A DNA stretch of 64,000 nucleotides from Blastocystis hominis (Eukaryota; Sar; Bigyra; Opalinata; Blastocystidae): the NCBI RefSeq assembly GCF_000151665.1, contig NW_013171866.1, positions 558,001-622,000 on the forward strand. The letters run 5' to 3'. Within the stretch, counting starts at the first letter, position 1. Every line of letters starts with the position of its first letter. The notes under the pieces were generated by a model. That model had not been told where the DNA came from, searched no databases, and saw only the letters and a list, made by a program, of their open reading frames with translations. Positions 1-7,029 of this stretch are shown here, piece after piece. The translations under genes were made by a program, and so were the position numbers.

Positions 1-33
1 CGAAGCTGTCCCGGGGAGAGCGAAGCTCTCCCC
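1..33. repeat. Double hairpin cut by the window edge
   Basis: GGGGAGAGC-GAA-GCTCTCCCC at 13-33, preceded by the 3' half of a first hairpin (GAAGCTGTCCC). Confidence 0.7.
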
Positions 34-153
34 ATTGATTCGAAATGCAAGGACAGATGTCACTGCTTGTGCGTGTACAACGAGAAGAACGAGAGTAGTG
101 ATGATAGTGGGAGTGATATATCGATCAGTCCGACAGAGATTAAAGTGAAATGA
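1..153 (+). CDS. 3' end of an unknown element gene (partial)
   Basis: A frame is open from the window edge to TGA at 151-153. It ends in a Cys-rich stretch (KCKDRCHCLC) followed by a Ser/Asp-rich acidic tail. Its visible beginning is made of a double hairpin (1-33), so the hairpin is translated in frame. No family is recognised. The next gene on the same strand starts 48 bp downstream. Confidence 0.5.
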   Translation, partial: RSCPGESEALPIDSKCKDRCHCLCVYNEKNESSDDSGSDISISPTEIKVK

Positions 154-201
154 GGGATGCCTAAATAGATTTAAATAATGTAAACATAAATAGAAATACA
201 A

Positions 202-639
202 ATGAACTGTTGGATGAATGATGAACGTCTTGATATCACACGTAAATATGTGCATGATATGATTAATTCATTTGTTGATGATCCCAAAGGTACAAATTAT
301 CATAATGAGTATAATCCTCCTTATATGATGATAAATTCACCCGATCTTCAACATCTTCTTGTGAAATCATGTTATGATGATAAATACATAGTGAAGTATG
401 GGGGACAAAGTGGGGCGACAAAGTCGCCCCGGGAAGCCGAAGGCTTCCCACAAAGTCCCGCCGGGGAAGGTTCGCTTCCCCGAAACATTGCTGAACTCCG
501 TGCTTTCAATGAGAATATCTATGATATCGAAGGTCATCGTGTGATGACATTAGGTGGTGATATAATTATCATTGATATCGATGGTGTTGCATTTGATCAA
601 CTCGAATGTGTATCGGGTAAACGATTACCGCCAAAGTAA
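202..639 (+). CDS. Hypothetical element protein interrupted by nested hairpins
   Basis: 145 residues with no recognised family. The N-terminal ~70 residues are acidic and hydrophilic; the C-terminal ~50 contain a hydrophobic patch (GDIIIIDIDGVAF). Between them, residues ~68-93 are encoded by two nested double hairpins (401-481), which keep the frame and add a Gly/Ser/Pro/Arg-rich stretch. The start follows an A-rich leader (AAATACAAATG). The gene converges on the fiber-like gene at 684, with a palindromic spacer between. Function unknown. Confidence 0.6.
   Translation: MNCWMNDERLDITRKYVHDMINSFVDDPKGTNYHNEYNPPYMMINSPDLQHLLVKSCYDDKYIVKYGGQSGATKSPREAEGFPQSPAGEGSLPRNIAELRAFNENIYDIEGHRVMTLGGDIIIIDIDGVAFDQLECVSGKRLPPK
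401..481. repeat. Nested double hairpins in the 145-residue gene
   Basis: The inner 40-bp element (411-450: T, GGGGCGAC-AAA-GTCGCCCC, GGGAAGCC-GAA-GGCTTCCC, A) is flanked by CAAAG (406-410 and 451-455). Removing it and one CAAAG restores the outer hairpin GGGAC-AAA-GTCCC, which is followed by GGGGAAG...CTTCCCC. An insertion with a 5-bp target duplication explains this exactly. Confidence 0.9.
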
Positions 640-673
640 AAGACTGGAAGCCACGGCTTCCTTTTTCACTTTG
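632..673. terminator. Palindromic spacer between convergent genes
   Basis: Inverted repeat CAAAGTAAAA...TTTTTCACTTTG enclosing the hairpin GGAAGCC-acg-GGCTTCC. It lies exactly between the stop at 639 and the convergent stop at 684. A related CAAAGTAAA...TTTACTTTGG palindrome lies between the convergent genes at 5519/5557, which suggests a shared 3'-end signal. The role is inferred from position. Confidence 0.5.
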
Positions 674-683
674 TCTCCTCCCC

Positions 684-1949
684 CTACAGTTCCATGATGC
701 TTACCTTCAGTCGAGTGAAGTAATGTTCGATCGTGGTGTCTCCAGAACGTAAGATTTGAATTTTCATATCTACAGGACGTACTGATGTGAATATGTTCGT
801 GCTACTCAATGTCGTTGTTGGCACTGGATTATTCAAGCTTGCTTTAATGATTGTAGCTGTCTCGACACCCATTACGAGAGTTGGCACGCTCGTGAATCCT
901 ACAAGTGCCTGTTCATAGTTGTCACAACGAAGTACGGCATCGATGGTGATCATGTACGTCTTATTGGGTTCCAATTTGATCGGTGCAGAAAGGTCTGAAC
1001 CTTCCGACGTGAGTGCCTCGCTAACAACCTGGTGTCCACTTGTCCAGGAGTACTCGAATGTCTTACTCAATTTAGCCGATGTGGGTGATAACGAGACTGT
1101 GCCGTTTTCTTTGACTTCCATGACGTACTTGCCAGCAGTGGATGGGATTGTTAGCTTGGACACGTTGGTCCCATTGTTGTACACGAGACACTTTTCATTG
1201 CTAGTACACCCGAGGATGTCTTTGTAGACGATCTCAGGCGTGAGATTAGTAAGAATTGGACTCTCATTGCTACTCTCGACCTTGAATGTCGCATAGCCTG
1301 CCGTGGTTGGCAATGGTAGACCATGGGCTCCATCGTTCCAGTAGGTGACGATTCTCTGCCCATCAGATCCGATTCCTAGAGCTTCATGGAAAAGACTTCT
1401 TGGTGTGACCTTGTTGAACTGGTAGTTATTGCTCGAATCGGCTGAAAGGAAGAACGTTCCCGACTTACTTGGTAAAAATAGATCCTTCGAATCACTCTTG
1501 GTCGAATTCCAGTTCGGTATCGCATACCAGTCCGACGTGCTCGTAAGTTCGAGTGCCTCGAAAATTACGGGCTTCGTCAACGCTTCCAATGAAGGACCAC
1601 TATCCGGGTCAGTCGTGAGAATGAAAGAACCACTTTCTGGCAGATTGATCGCTCCGAACGCCGAGTTATTCTTGAAGAAGGGAATAGCTCCATTGGCTGG
1701 AATGATAATCGATTGTCCATCGCTGTCCTTGAAATACGAGTTATCCAAGGAAGTGAAATCTTCACCTGCGACCGACCATGTGTACACATCGTCAGTCTTG
1801 GTAAGCACGTAGTTGCCATTGGTCGACGGAAATGCGAACGTGTCGAAAGAGTTGTCCGAGTAGTACTGGATACCCTCGGTCATCTCCTTGCGTTTGAATA
1901 CTCCATTCTGGAGATATACAAGTTTCTCAGGTTGTGTTGGTGTTGCCAT
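684..1949 (-). CDS. Fiber-like protein with beta-repeat shaft
   Basis: 421 residues. About five irregular repeats of ~50-60 residues carry the pattern LP/FPS-x2-G-x-(Y/F)-x-L (FPSTNGNYVL, LPESGSFIL, LPSKSGTFFL, LPTTAGYATF, IPSTAGKYVM), reminiscent of trimeric fiber shafts of phages and viruses. The last ~130 residues lack the repeat and could be a globular head. There is no signal peptide or membrane segment. The ATG sits in TAGTAAATGG. The gene is divergent from the capsid gene at 2042, with a double hairpin in the 92-bp spacer. A fiber or spike role is inferred from repeats and neighbours. Confidence 0.5.
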   Translation of the reverse strand: MATPTQPEKLVYLQNGVFKRKEMTEGIQYYSDNSFDTFAFPSTNGNYVLTKTDDVYTWSVAGEDFTSLDNSYFKDSDGQSIIIPANGAIPFFKNNSAFGAINLPESGSFILTTDPDSGPSLEALTKPVIFEALELTSTSDWYAIPNWNSTKSDSKDLFLPSKSGTFFLSADSSNNYQFNKVTPRSLFHEALGIGSDGQRIVTYWNDGAHGLPLPTTAGYATFKVESSNESPILTNLTPEIVYKDILGCTSNEKCLVYNNGTNVSKLTIPSTAGKYVMEVKENGTVSLSPTSAKLSKTFEYSWTSGHQVVSEALTSEGSDLSAPIKLEPNKTYMITIDAVLRCDNYEQALVGFTSVPTLVMGVETATIIKASLNNPVPTTTLSSTNIFTSVRPVDMKIQILRSGDTTIEHYFTRLKVSIMEL

Positions 1950-1989
1950 TTACTATGGAGGAGAGAAAACAGTTTTTCCTCGTAGTAAT

Positions 1990-2035
1990 TGGGGAATCTA
2001 CGATTCCCCGGGCGAGAATTAAAATTCTCGCCCTA
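1990..2035. repeat. Double hairpin element
   Basis: GGGGAATC-TAC-GATTCCCC directly followed by GGGCGAGAAT-TAAA-ATTCTCGCCC, with terminal T and TA. It is flanked by the direct repeat TAAT (1986-1989 and 2036-2039). It lies in the divergent promoter region between the fiber-like and capsid genes. Confidence 0.85.
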
Positions 2036-2041
2036 TAATAA

Positions 2042-3331
2042 ATGGCTACTACAATTCCTCCTGTGCATAACTACGAATCGCAGATTGTGTTCAGCAATCA
2101 GTCCAATAACATCAAGTCGACCGATGTGATCAATTGGACGATCGCACCATCTGGTGATGACGTGTACTTCAATCTGTACAAGTCTCGAATGACGTTCAAG
2201 CTCAAGATCACCGGATTGGCAAATAACGCAACAGGTTCACCCAAGGTATTCTATGTTCCAGTGAAGAAGAACATGTCGGGCATTGTGAACAACACGAAGG
2301 TCACGTACACCTATTGGAATGGTGAGAACCTGGCGTCCTTGCCTCTGAGTGCAGACAATGAAAACATCGGCCAGATCCGATCACTCTTGAATGCGCTCAC
2401 GGACAACAAGCACAACAATGTGGTGAATGAAGGATTGAAGGAACTGTCCTACATCTACTACGATGCATTGGACTACGATACTGACGATGAAACCGAGAGA
2501 GCTGCGGCCATCCTGGGTCGACCTTATGGCGGGAAGTTATTCTACAACATGCTCAAGTTCGTACAGCCACCTGGATCGACCACGGCGTACACGACGATCA
2601 ATGTGAACTTTGCAGACATCTTCGAAGGTTGTTCTCAGGAACGATTCATCAATCTCACGCAGATGGATGCTCAGATCTATCCCACGAACGACGATGCATA
2701 CTTCTACATCGATGCTGGCAAAATCAATACCGCTACAAGTCCGGACGCTGTTCCATCAGCCACGGCTTTCACCGGTGTGTACTTCGATACATGCACGCTT
2801 TGGTATCATAGTTACAAGACGAGTGATGATTCGACCTTCGATCCTGAAGACACTCAGTTGGTGAAGAACCAGATCATGACCAAGACGTTCCGTATTCCAA
2901 GTGGACAGGGATTCATCGATGATCGTGTGTTGGTTAACTTCCCCGTCAAGATGATGTTCATGATGTTCACGGACGACGATGGTGATTTCTCGGAACTCCT
3001 TGATGTGCGATTCAAGCGGATCTCATTGAACATCGCTGGTGAACAGAAGCGCATCATCAATGTGGACAACACGAACACACCCGACGGCATTGATCACACT
3101 TTCTTCGAATGGATGGACTATCTTTGCAATAGTCGTTCCGACGAGTACGACACGCTGTTGACGTACAAGACCTGGTTGAATCAGTTCCGCATCTTCGCCT
3201 TCCCGTTGGCCGAGTGGTTCCCGATGCGAGCATCGAATCAGATCCAGTTCGAAATCGAGTTGGAAGAGGAGGTTGCAGCGACGATCCAGATGCACCTCAT
3301 CATGATCCGTGCCAACACGGTGGGAGCGTAA
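2042..3331 (+). CDS. Probable major capsid protein (double jelly-roll type)
   Basis: 429 residues, beta-rich, with no membrane segment or coiled coil. The C-terminus reads as alternating strands ending in an amphipathic IQFEIELEEEV...IQMHLIMIRA segment, like the closing strands of Polinton capsid proteins. It stands just upstream of a small membrane protein and the packaging ATPase, the usual capsid-ATPase neighbourhood. It is the largest virion-like protein lacking fiber or coiled-coil character, and its codon use is strong and even. It is shorter than many Polinton MCPs. The ATG lies in TATAATAAATGG. The assignment rests on context and beta character; a structure prediction showing two jelly rolls would settle it. 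Confidence 0.6.
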   Translation: MATTIPPVHNYESQIVFSNQSNNIKSTDVINWTIAPSGDDVYFNLYKSRMTFKLKITGLANNATGSPKVFYVPVKKNMSGIVNNTKVTYTYWNGENLASLPLSADNENIGQIRSLLNALTDNKHNNVVNEGLKELSYIYYDALDYDTDDETERAAAILGRPYGGKLFYNMLKFVQPPGSTTAYTTINVNFADIFEGCSQERFINLTQMDAQIYPTNDDAYFYIDAGKINTATSPDAVPSATAFTGVYFDTCTLWYHSYKTSDDSTFDPEDTQLVKNQIMTKTFRIPSGQGFIDDRVLVNFPVKMMFMMFTDDDGDFSELLDVRFKRISLNIAGEQKRIINVDNTNTPDGIDHTFFEWMDYLCNSRSDEYDTLLTYKTWLNQFRIFAFPLAEWFPMRASNQIQFEIELEEEVAATIQMHLIMIRANTVGA

Positions 3332-3358
3332 GGGGAGCCGCAGGTTTGTATGGTAACT

Positions 3359-3402
3359 TTGAGGCGACGAAGTCGCCTCGGGAGGCATCTGCGATGCCTC
3401 CA
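3359..3402. repeat. Double hairpin element with 5-bp direct repeat
   Basis: GAGGCGAC-GAA-GTCGCCTC followed by GGGAGGCATC-TGC-GATGCCTCC, then A. Flanked by TAACT at 3354-3358 and 3403-3407. Intergenic, between the capsid gene and the next gene. Confidence 0.88.
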
Positions 3403-3447
3403 TAACTAATATCACTTAAAGATTTCAATAAATAAATATAAATAGAT

Positions 3448-3993
3448 ATGAGCAACAAGATTCAGGTTTTCGATCTTTCCAATGCTTCCAATGTGTCTCT
3501 CACTTCGAATGGATTCAAGAGAGAAGGCGAATCGGCTAAGTATGTTTGCAAGATCACCGATGCTACCATTGTTTTCGTGGGTGACAACTCGAAGTTCGAA
3601 ACAGACAAGAAGAAACTGTTCAACACTTTCTCCATCACACTGCCCAAGGAGCAATCGGAAGTGTTCAAAAGAATCCTCGATGAGACGAAGAGAGAGAATC
3701 AGCCGTGGAGCGAATACGATGGCGAGATCCAGTTCAAAGTGAAATTGAGTCCGAACACGAAGATCGTGAATAACGACAAGAAACCGATCAAAATCGATCT
3801 ACGAAATGTGCCATGTACTGATCTTCGCGAATACAAGGATGCAACGATCGATCTTGTGGTAACCGGGGAGAGCAAGGAGTTCATGAAGGAAGATAAGGAC
3901 GGCAAAAACACCGAGTTCTCGTACACAACTCTCACAGCAACGCAAATCAAGATCAAGGATAAGAATAGTGTCTTCGATTGCGATTTCCTGTAA
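3448..3993 (+). CDS. Unknown element protein, possible OB-fold
   Basis: 181 residues, charged and beta-rich with no membrane segment. The phrase IKIDLRNVP...YKDATIDLVVTGES...TLTATQIKI alternates strands as in OB-fold single-strand DNA-binding proteins, but no diagnostic motif is visible, so this is only a suggestion. The ATG follows an A/T-rich leader with ATAAATAGATATG. Its TAA stop forms part of the TAAATG that starts the next small gene, so the two are tightly coupled. Confidence 0.6.
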   Translation: MSNKIQVFDLSNASNVSLTSNGFKREGESAKYVCKITDATIVFVGDNSKFETDKKKLFNTFSITLPKEQSEVFKRILDETKRENQPWSEYDGEIQFKVKLSPNTKIVNNDKKPIKIDLRNVPCTDLREYKDATIDLVVTGESKEFMKEDKDGKNTEFSYTTLTATQIKIKDKNSVFDCDFL

Positions 3994-4164
3994 ATGGCTA
4001 CCGTGGTTGCTGTGACTACCTTTTTCACTTTGGCTATCATGGTCACCGTGGCTGTCGTGATTGCCGTGGTTGCCTCCATGAATAAATGGAAGATAGTCCG
4101 TACATTCGGGGGCGACAAAGTCGCCCCGGGGTTGTCGAAGACAACCCCATTATTCCCAACATAG
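3994..4164 (+). CDS. Small single-pass membrane protein
   Basis: A 56-residue frame too short for most ORF screens. Residues ~3-28 form an uninterrupted hydrophobic helix (VVAVTTFFTLAIMVTVAVVIAVVA), followed by NKWK and a polar tail. The ATG is in the TAAATG that overlaps the upstream stop, and the frame overlaps the start of the packaging ATPase (4086) in another frame. The double hairpin at 4107-4147 is read by both genes. Small membrane proteins next to the ATPase occur in viruses with an inner membrane; that role is inferred. Confidence 0.55.
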   Translation: MATVVAVTTFFTLAIMVTVAVVIAVVASMNKWKIVRTFGGDKVAPGLSKTTPLFPT

Positions 4165-5519
4165 ACACTACACTACTCTCGATCAAGAACCGAATAAGAC
4201 GATTTAACCATCGATGTCCGTATAACAACAAACGATTGACAAGAAGAACAGAAAATACGCTCAATCAAGCCGAAGTAATGCAGGATACCATCAAACAACG
4301 GATGGAGAATGAAACCGATGAAGAGAAGAGCAAGCAATATGCCAAAATACTGCGAGAACTAGCCGACTACATCCAACCAGAGCAGACCATTGACGAGCAA
4401 TTGCAAGACCTTCGACAGAACAAGGAGAGCATGGGCATTATGAAGTTCGACTGGGAACTTGATTGTCAGGACACATTCCTCAATCAATTCACACTCATCA
4501 TTGCTCCTTCCAAGTCGGGTAAGTCGTTCCTCATCAATCAGTTGTGCTACGAGATACCTCACTCGTTCGACAAGATCTGCTTCTTCATGGGAAAGGTGAG
4601 CTATGAAAACAAGTGTCCACAAGTGCTCAAACATGTCGCCAACAAAGCAGGCATCAAGACACAATGGATCAACACTGACAACGAAGTACGCCCTGAATTC
4701 ACGGATAGCGAGGACGTCGCGTACAAACAATTGAATGAAGATGGATCAAGTGTGGCGATCTACAATGACACCACATATCCGTCCATCTACATCTTCGACG
4801 ACCTGTACACGAAGCCGAACGATCATTGGGTGGTGAACTTCATGGACACCATGGCTTGCATGAGTCGACATCGGAAGACCAGTTGCTTCATTGCATTTCA
4901 AGGATTCTCTCGATTGAGCAACAAGATTCTGGATAACGTCACTCGAATCTTTCTCTTCTACGACATCCTTGGACGAGAGGATCTGTGGCGCAAAATGAAG
5001 ATACCACCACCGAGTAATCTATCCGAGGTACTTCGTGATATCCAGATGGGCATGCACACACGATGGTACTACTTGGATGACGATTCACTGGTCGAGTACG
5101 TCCCATACGAGCTGAGTAGCAAACAACAAGCAATCAACAAGATGCGATCGAAGTTACCGAAGGCATTGAGTGATGAACGAAAACGCAAAGAAGTGGAAGA
5201 GAAACAACGACAAGTACAGCAACTCGAACAAGAATTGGGACGCGCGAAGCAGACCACGCAATCCAAAGTGAATAAGGCACGCACTTACAATCTCTTGGAC
5301 ATCAAAGAGGCCGTTGAAATCAAACCACAGGACTATAGCAAATCCATCAACACCAAGGAATTCCAGTTCGTACAGAAGCCGAGAGATGGAACACAGAACT
5401 GGGAGGTAGGGGGAGCGAAGCTCCCCAGGGAAGCTACGCTTCCCAAGGCTCCGAGTGATAGAGTTACCCCAAAGCAGAAGAAAGGCAAAGGACTGCGTTC
5501 CAAGTACGACTTGACGTGA
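4086..5519 (+). CDS. A32-like genome-packaging ATPase (FtsK/HerA superfamily)
   Basis: 477 residues. Walker A is APSKSGKS at residues ~140-147 within the hydrophobic strand FTLIIA; a Walker B-like strand SIYIFDDLYT follows ~90 residues later, then FIAFQGFSRL, the sensor-like strand. This arrangement fits the ATPases that pump DNA into capsids of Polintons, virophages and large DNA viruses. Residues ~380-400 form a short coiled coil. The ATG lies in ATAAATGG. Two double hairpins are translated in frame: residues ~8-21 near the N-terminus and ~442-453 near the C-terminus, both outside the catalytic core. The gene is convergent with the KilA-N gene. Confidence 0.85.
   Translation: MEDSPYIRGRQSRPGVVEDNPIIPNIDTTLLSIKNRIRRFNHRCPYNNKRLTRRTENTLNQAEVMQDTIKQRMENETDEEKSKQYAKILRELADYIQPEQTIDEQLQDLRQNKESMGIMKFDWELDCQDTFLNQFTLIIAPSKSGKSFLINQLCYEIPHSFDKICFFMGKVSYENKCPQVLKHVANKAGIKTQWINTDNEVRPEFTDSEDVAYKQLNEDGSSVAIYNDTTYPSIYIFDDLYTKPNDHWVVNFMDTMACMSRHRKTSCFIAFQGFSRLSNKILDNVTRIFLFYDILGREDLWRKMKIPPPSNLSEVLRDIQMGMHTRWYYLDDDSLVEYVPYELSSKQQAINKMRSKLPKALSDERKRKEVEEKQRQVQQLEQELGRAKQTTQSKVNKARTYNLLDIKEAVEIKPQDYSKSINTKEFQFVQKPRDGTQNWEVGGAKLPREATLPKAPSDRVTPKQKKGKGLRSKYDLT
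4107..4147. repeat. Double hairpin inside two overlapping genes
   Basis: GGGGCGAC-AAA-GTCGCCCC followed by GGGGTTGTC-GAA-GACAACCCC, flanked by CATT (4103-4106 and 4148-4151). It is translated in frame in both the ATPase N-terminus and the C-terminus of the small membrane protein. Confidence 0.82.
5410..5444. repeat. Double hairpin in ATPase C-terminus
   Basis: GGGGAGC-GAA-GCTCCCC, A, GGGAAGC-TAC-GCTTCCC. Translated in frame as GAKLPREATLP. No clear direct repeat flanks it. Confidence 0.8.
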
Positions 5520-5522
5520 TGT

Positions 5523-5555
5523 CCAAAGTAAAAAAGGTCGCCATGTTTACTTTGG
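5523..5555. terminator. Palindrome between convergent genes
   Basis: CCAAAGTAAA...TTTACTTTGG lies between the ATPase stop (5519) and the convergent KilA-N stop (5557). It shares CAAAGTAAA with the palindrome at 632-673. A bidirectional 3'-end signal is inferred from position only. Confidence 0.5.
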
Positions 5556-5556
5556 G

Positions 5557-6483
5557 CTAACCATCCAAGTCACTTCGCCAACCAAGGCCAACACGTGCTT
5601 GCTTTGCTTCTTTCTCTATTTCTGGAATAATGTCAAATCTCTCTTTTTCCCATACATCCATTGGAATCGTATAATGAGTCTTACGTACCTTTTTCCCACC
5701 ATACTTCTTACACAAGTCTAAAAGGATTTTATCGATCTCGTCTTTGAACGTGAAACCATTCGGTATGTCTTTCACTCTATACACACATACACGTCCCTCT
5801 CTATCCATTTTGGAACATGTACTCTTCCATTTATCTGATTTAACATGTTGTGAATAGATGTGCACATTATCATCATTTTCAACGATAATGTACGTTATGA
5901 AAAAGTACCATTGTTGGCCTACTTTATTTGGCACACGGCGATCCTTCAATTCCTTGTTCTCATGGGTCAGCTCTTCGTTCGCACGTCTCAACTCTTCATT
6001 TGCCTTTCGAAGGTAGTCATTGTCCTCCTGTCGAAGACGTGTTAGGAATCTAAGCACATCGCAGGCAAATGCAGGATCGGCCCACATGAGGCATGCGTGA
6101 AGTAGCTCTTCGCAGATGATGTAACCCTTGTTTGCACCGACAGACGATGATGTCGTGATGTATTGAATCACGTCGCAAATGTCAAACTTGTCGTTTTGAC
6201 CCTCGTTTGACAGTAGGCTCAGATCTGAGCCTACTGTAGATTGACCGTTTTTGGCACTATTTTCACCTTCAGACCGTAGGCTGGAATTCCAGCCTACGCT
6301 TTTTGCCATATGTTCGATCAGTTCTTGGGTCTGCTTGTTTTGTAGGTAATTCTTGAATAGCTTGTTTGTACCGTGCTTCTCGTTGTACTGTCTCAACAGA
6401 TCAGAGACAAGGTACATGCGAATACCATTATCAAGGCACATACGAATCTTGTAGTCGTAGAAGTCAATCTCTTCGAATTTCAT
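5557..6483 (-). CDS. KilA-N/Bro-type DNA-binding protein
   Basis: 308 residues. The N-terminal ~150 residues match the KilA-N/MSV199 layout: DLLRQYNEKH...LFKNYLQNKQTQELI, then KGYIICEELLHACLMWADPAFACDVLRFL, which is the helix with the conserved 'aliphatic-x-W-x-p' core. A coiled coil follows at ~152-180 (NDYLRKANEELRRANEELTHENKEL), and the C-terminal ~120 residues form a separate basic domain. Proteins of this type bind DNA in large DNA viruses and phages. Two perfect palindromes (6211-6298) are translated between the two halves of the KilA-N domain. Confidence 0.7.
   Translation of the reverse strand: MKFEEIDFYDYKIRMCLDNGIRMYLVSDLLRQYNEKHGTNKLFKNYLQNKQTQELIEHMAKSVGWNSSLRSEGENSAKNGQSTVGSDLSLLSNEGQNDKFDICDVIQYITTSSSVGANKGYIICEELLHACLMWADPAFACDVLRFLTRLRQEDNDYLRKANEELRRANEELTHENKELKDRRVPNKVGQQWYFFITYIIVENDDNVHIYSQHVKSDKWKSTCSKMDREGRVCVYRVKDIPNGFTFKDEIDKILLDLCKKYGGKKVRKTHYTIPMDVWEKERFDIIPEIEKEAKQARVGLGWRSDLDG
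6211..6298. repeat. Pair of perfect palindromes inside KilA-N gene
   Basis: A 26-bp loopless palindrome (CAGTAGGCTCAGA/TCTGAGCCTACTG, 6211-6236) and a 24-bp one (CGTAGGCTGGAA/TTCCAGCCTACG, 6275-6298) lie 38 bp apart and share GTAGGCT. They differ from the GGG...CCC double hairpins in ends, spacing and absence of loops. Confidence 0.8.
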
Positions 6484-6568
6484 TTCTATTTGTATTTATG
6501 TATTGAACTCTTTTAAGTACAATAGTTACAGTAGGGGACACTACGTCTTCCCCTGCTTCGCCTTCCCC

Positions 6569-6985
6569 TTACACCCTCTGGATAGCTGGGTCAACAGCGT
6601 CGTGCGTGTACAAGTGAAGGAGTGCCAGGTAGCCACAATTGTTGGCAAAGATCGACTGGTATTTCACTTTGTTCACACGGAACACACGGTTCGTACCTGC
6701 CAACGGGAAGTCATTCATCTCGCCAAAGCTGTCCTGGTAGTTCAGTGTTCCGTCGTCTTCACGGAAGCAAGAAACGAAATGACCAAGCTTACTATTATCC
6801 TCGAATGGTATCCAGATGATGCAATTCGCCGGTTCTTTGTACTTCTTGGCCAAGGACTTGTACTTGTCCAATTCCATCACATCGAAGTCGGGTATCTCGA
6901 GTTGCTTGGCCAAGGAACGGACTTCATCGAAAGTCATTGGTTCAGCATCCACATTCATGTAGCCGTGCATATACAATTTCTTCAA
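6569..6985 (-). CDS. Adenain-like maturation cysteine protease (PRO)
   Basis: Up to 138 residues. The catalytic set is visible in family order: His69 in KLGHFVSC, Asp85 in YQDSFG, Gln110 and Cys117 in YQSIFANNCGYLALLHLY. This is the C5/Ulp1-type protease that cleaves capsid precursors in Polintons. The first codon of the open frame is TTG; the first ATG (residue 6) is the likelier start, giving ~133 residues, short but complete. A double hairpin lies immediately upstream (6989-7029). The gene follows the pVI-like precursor on the same strand; that precursor holds many G-G-A sites of the sort this protease family cleaves. Confidence 0.85.
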   Translation of the reverse strand: MKKLYMHGYMNVDAEPMTFDEVRSLAKQLEIPDFDVMELDKYKSLAKKYKEPANCIIWIPFEDNSKLGHFVSCFREDDGTLNYQDSFGEMNDFPLAGTNRVFRVNKVKYQSIFANNCGYLALLHLYTHDAVDPAIQRV

Positions 6986-6988
6986 TAC

Positions 6989-7029
6989 GGAGGAAGCAGA
7001 GCTTCCTCCCGGGGCAGCGTTGCTGCCCC
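6989..7029. repeat. Double hairpin element
   Basis: GGAGGAAGC-AGA-GCTTCCTCC, C, GGGGCAGC-GTT-GCTGCCCC. Near-matching flanks AATAC/AGTAC. It separates the protease from the precursor-protein gene. Confidence 0.85.
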
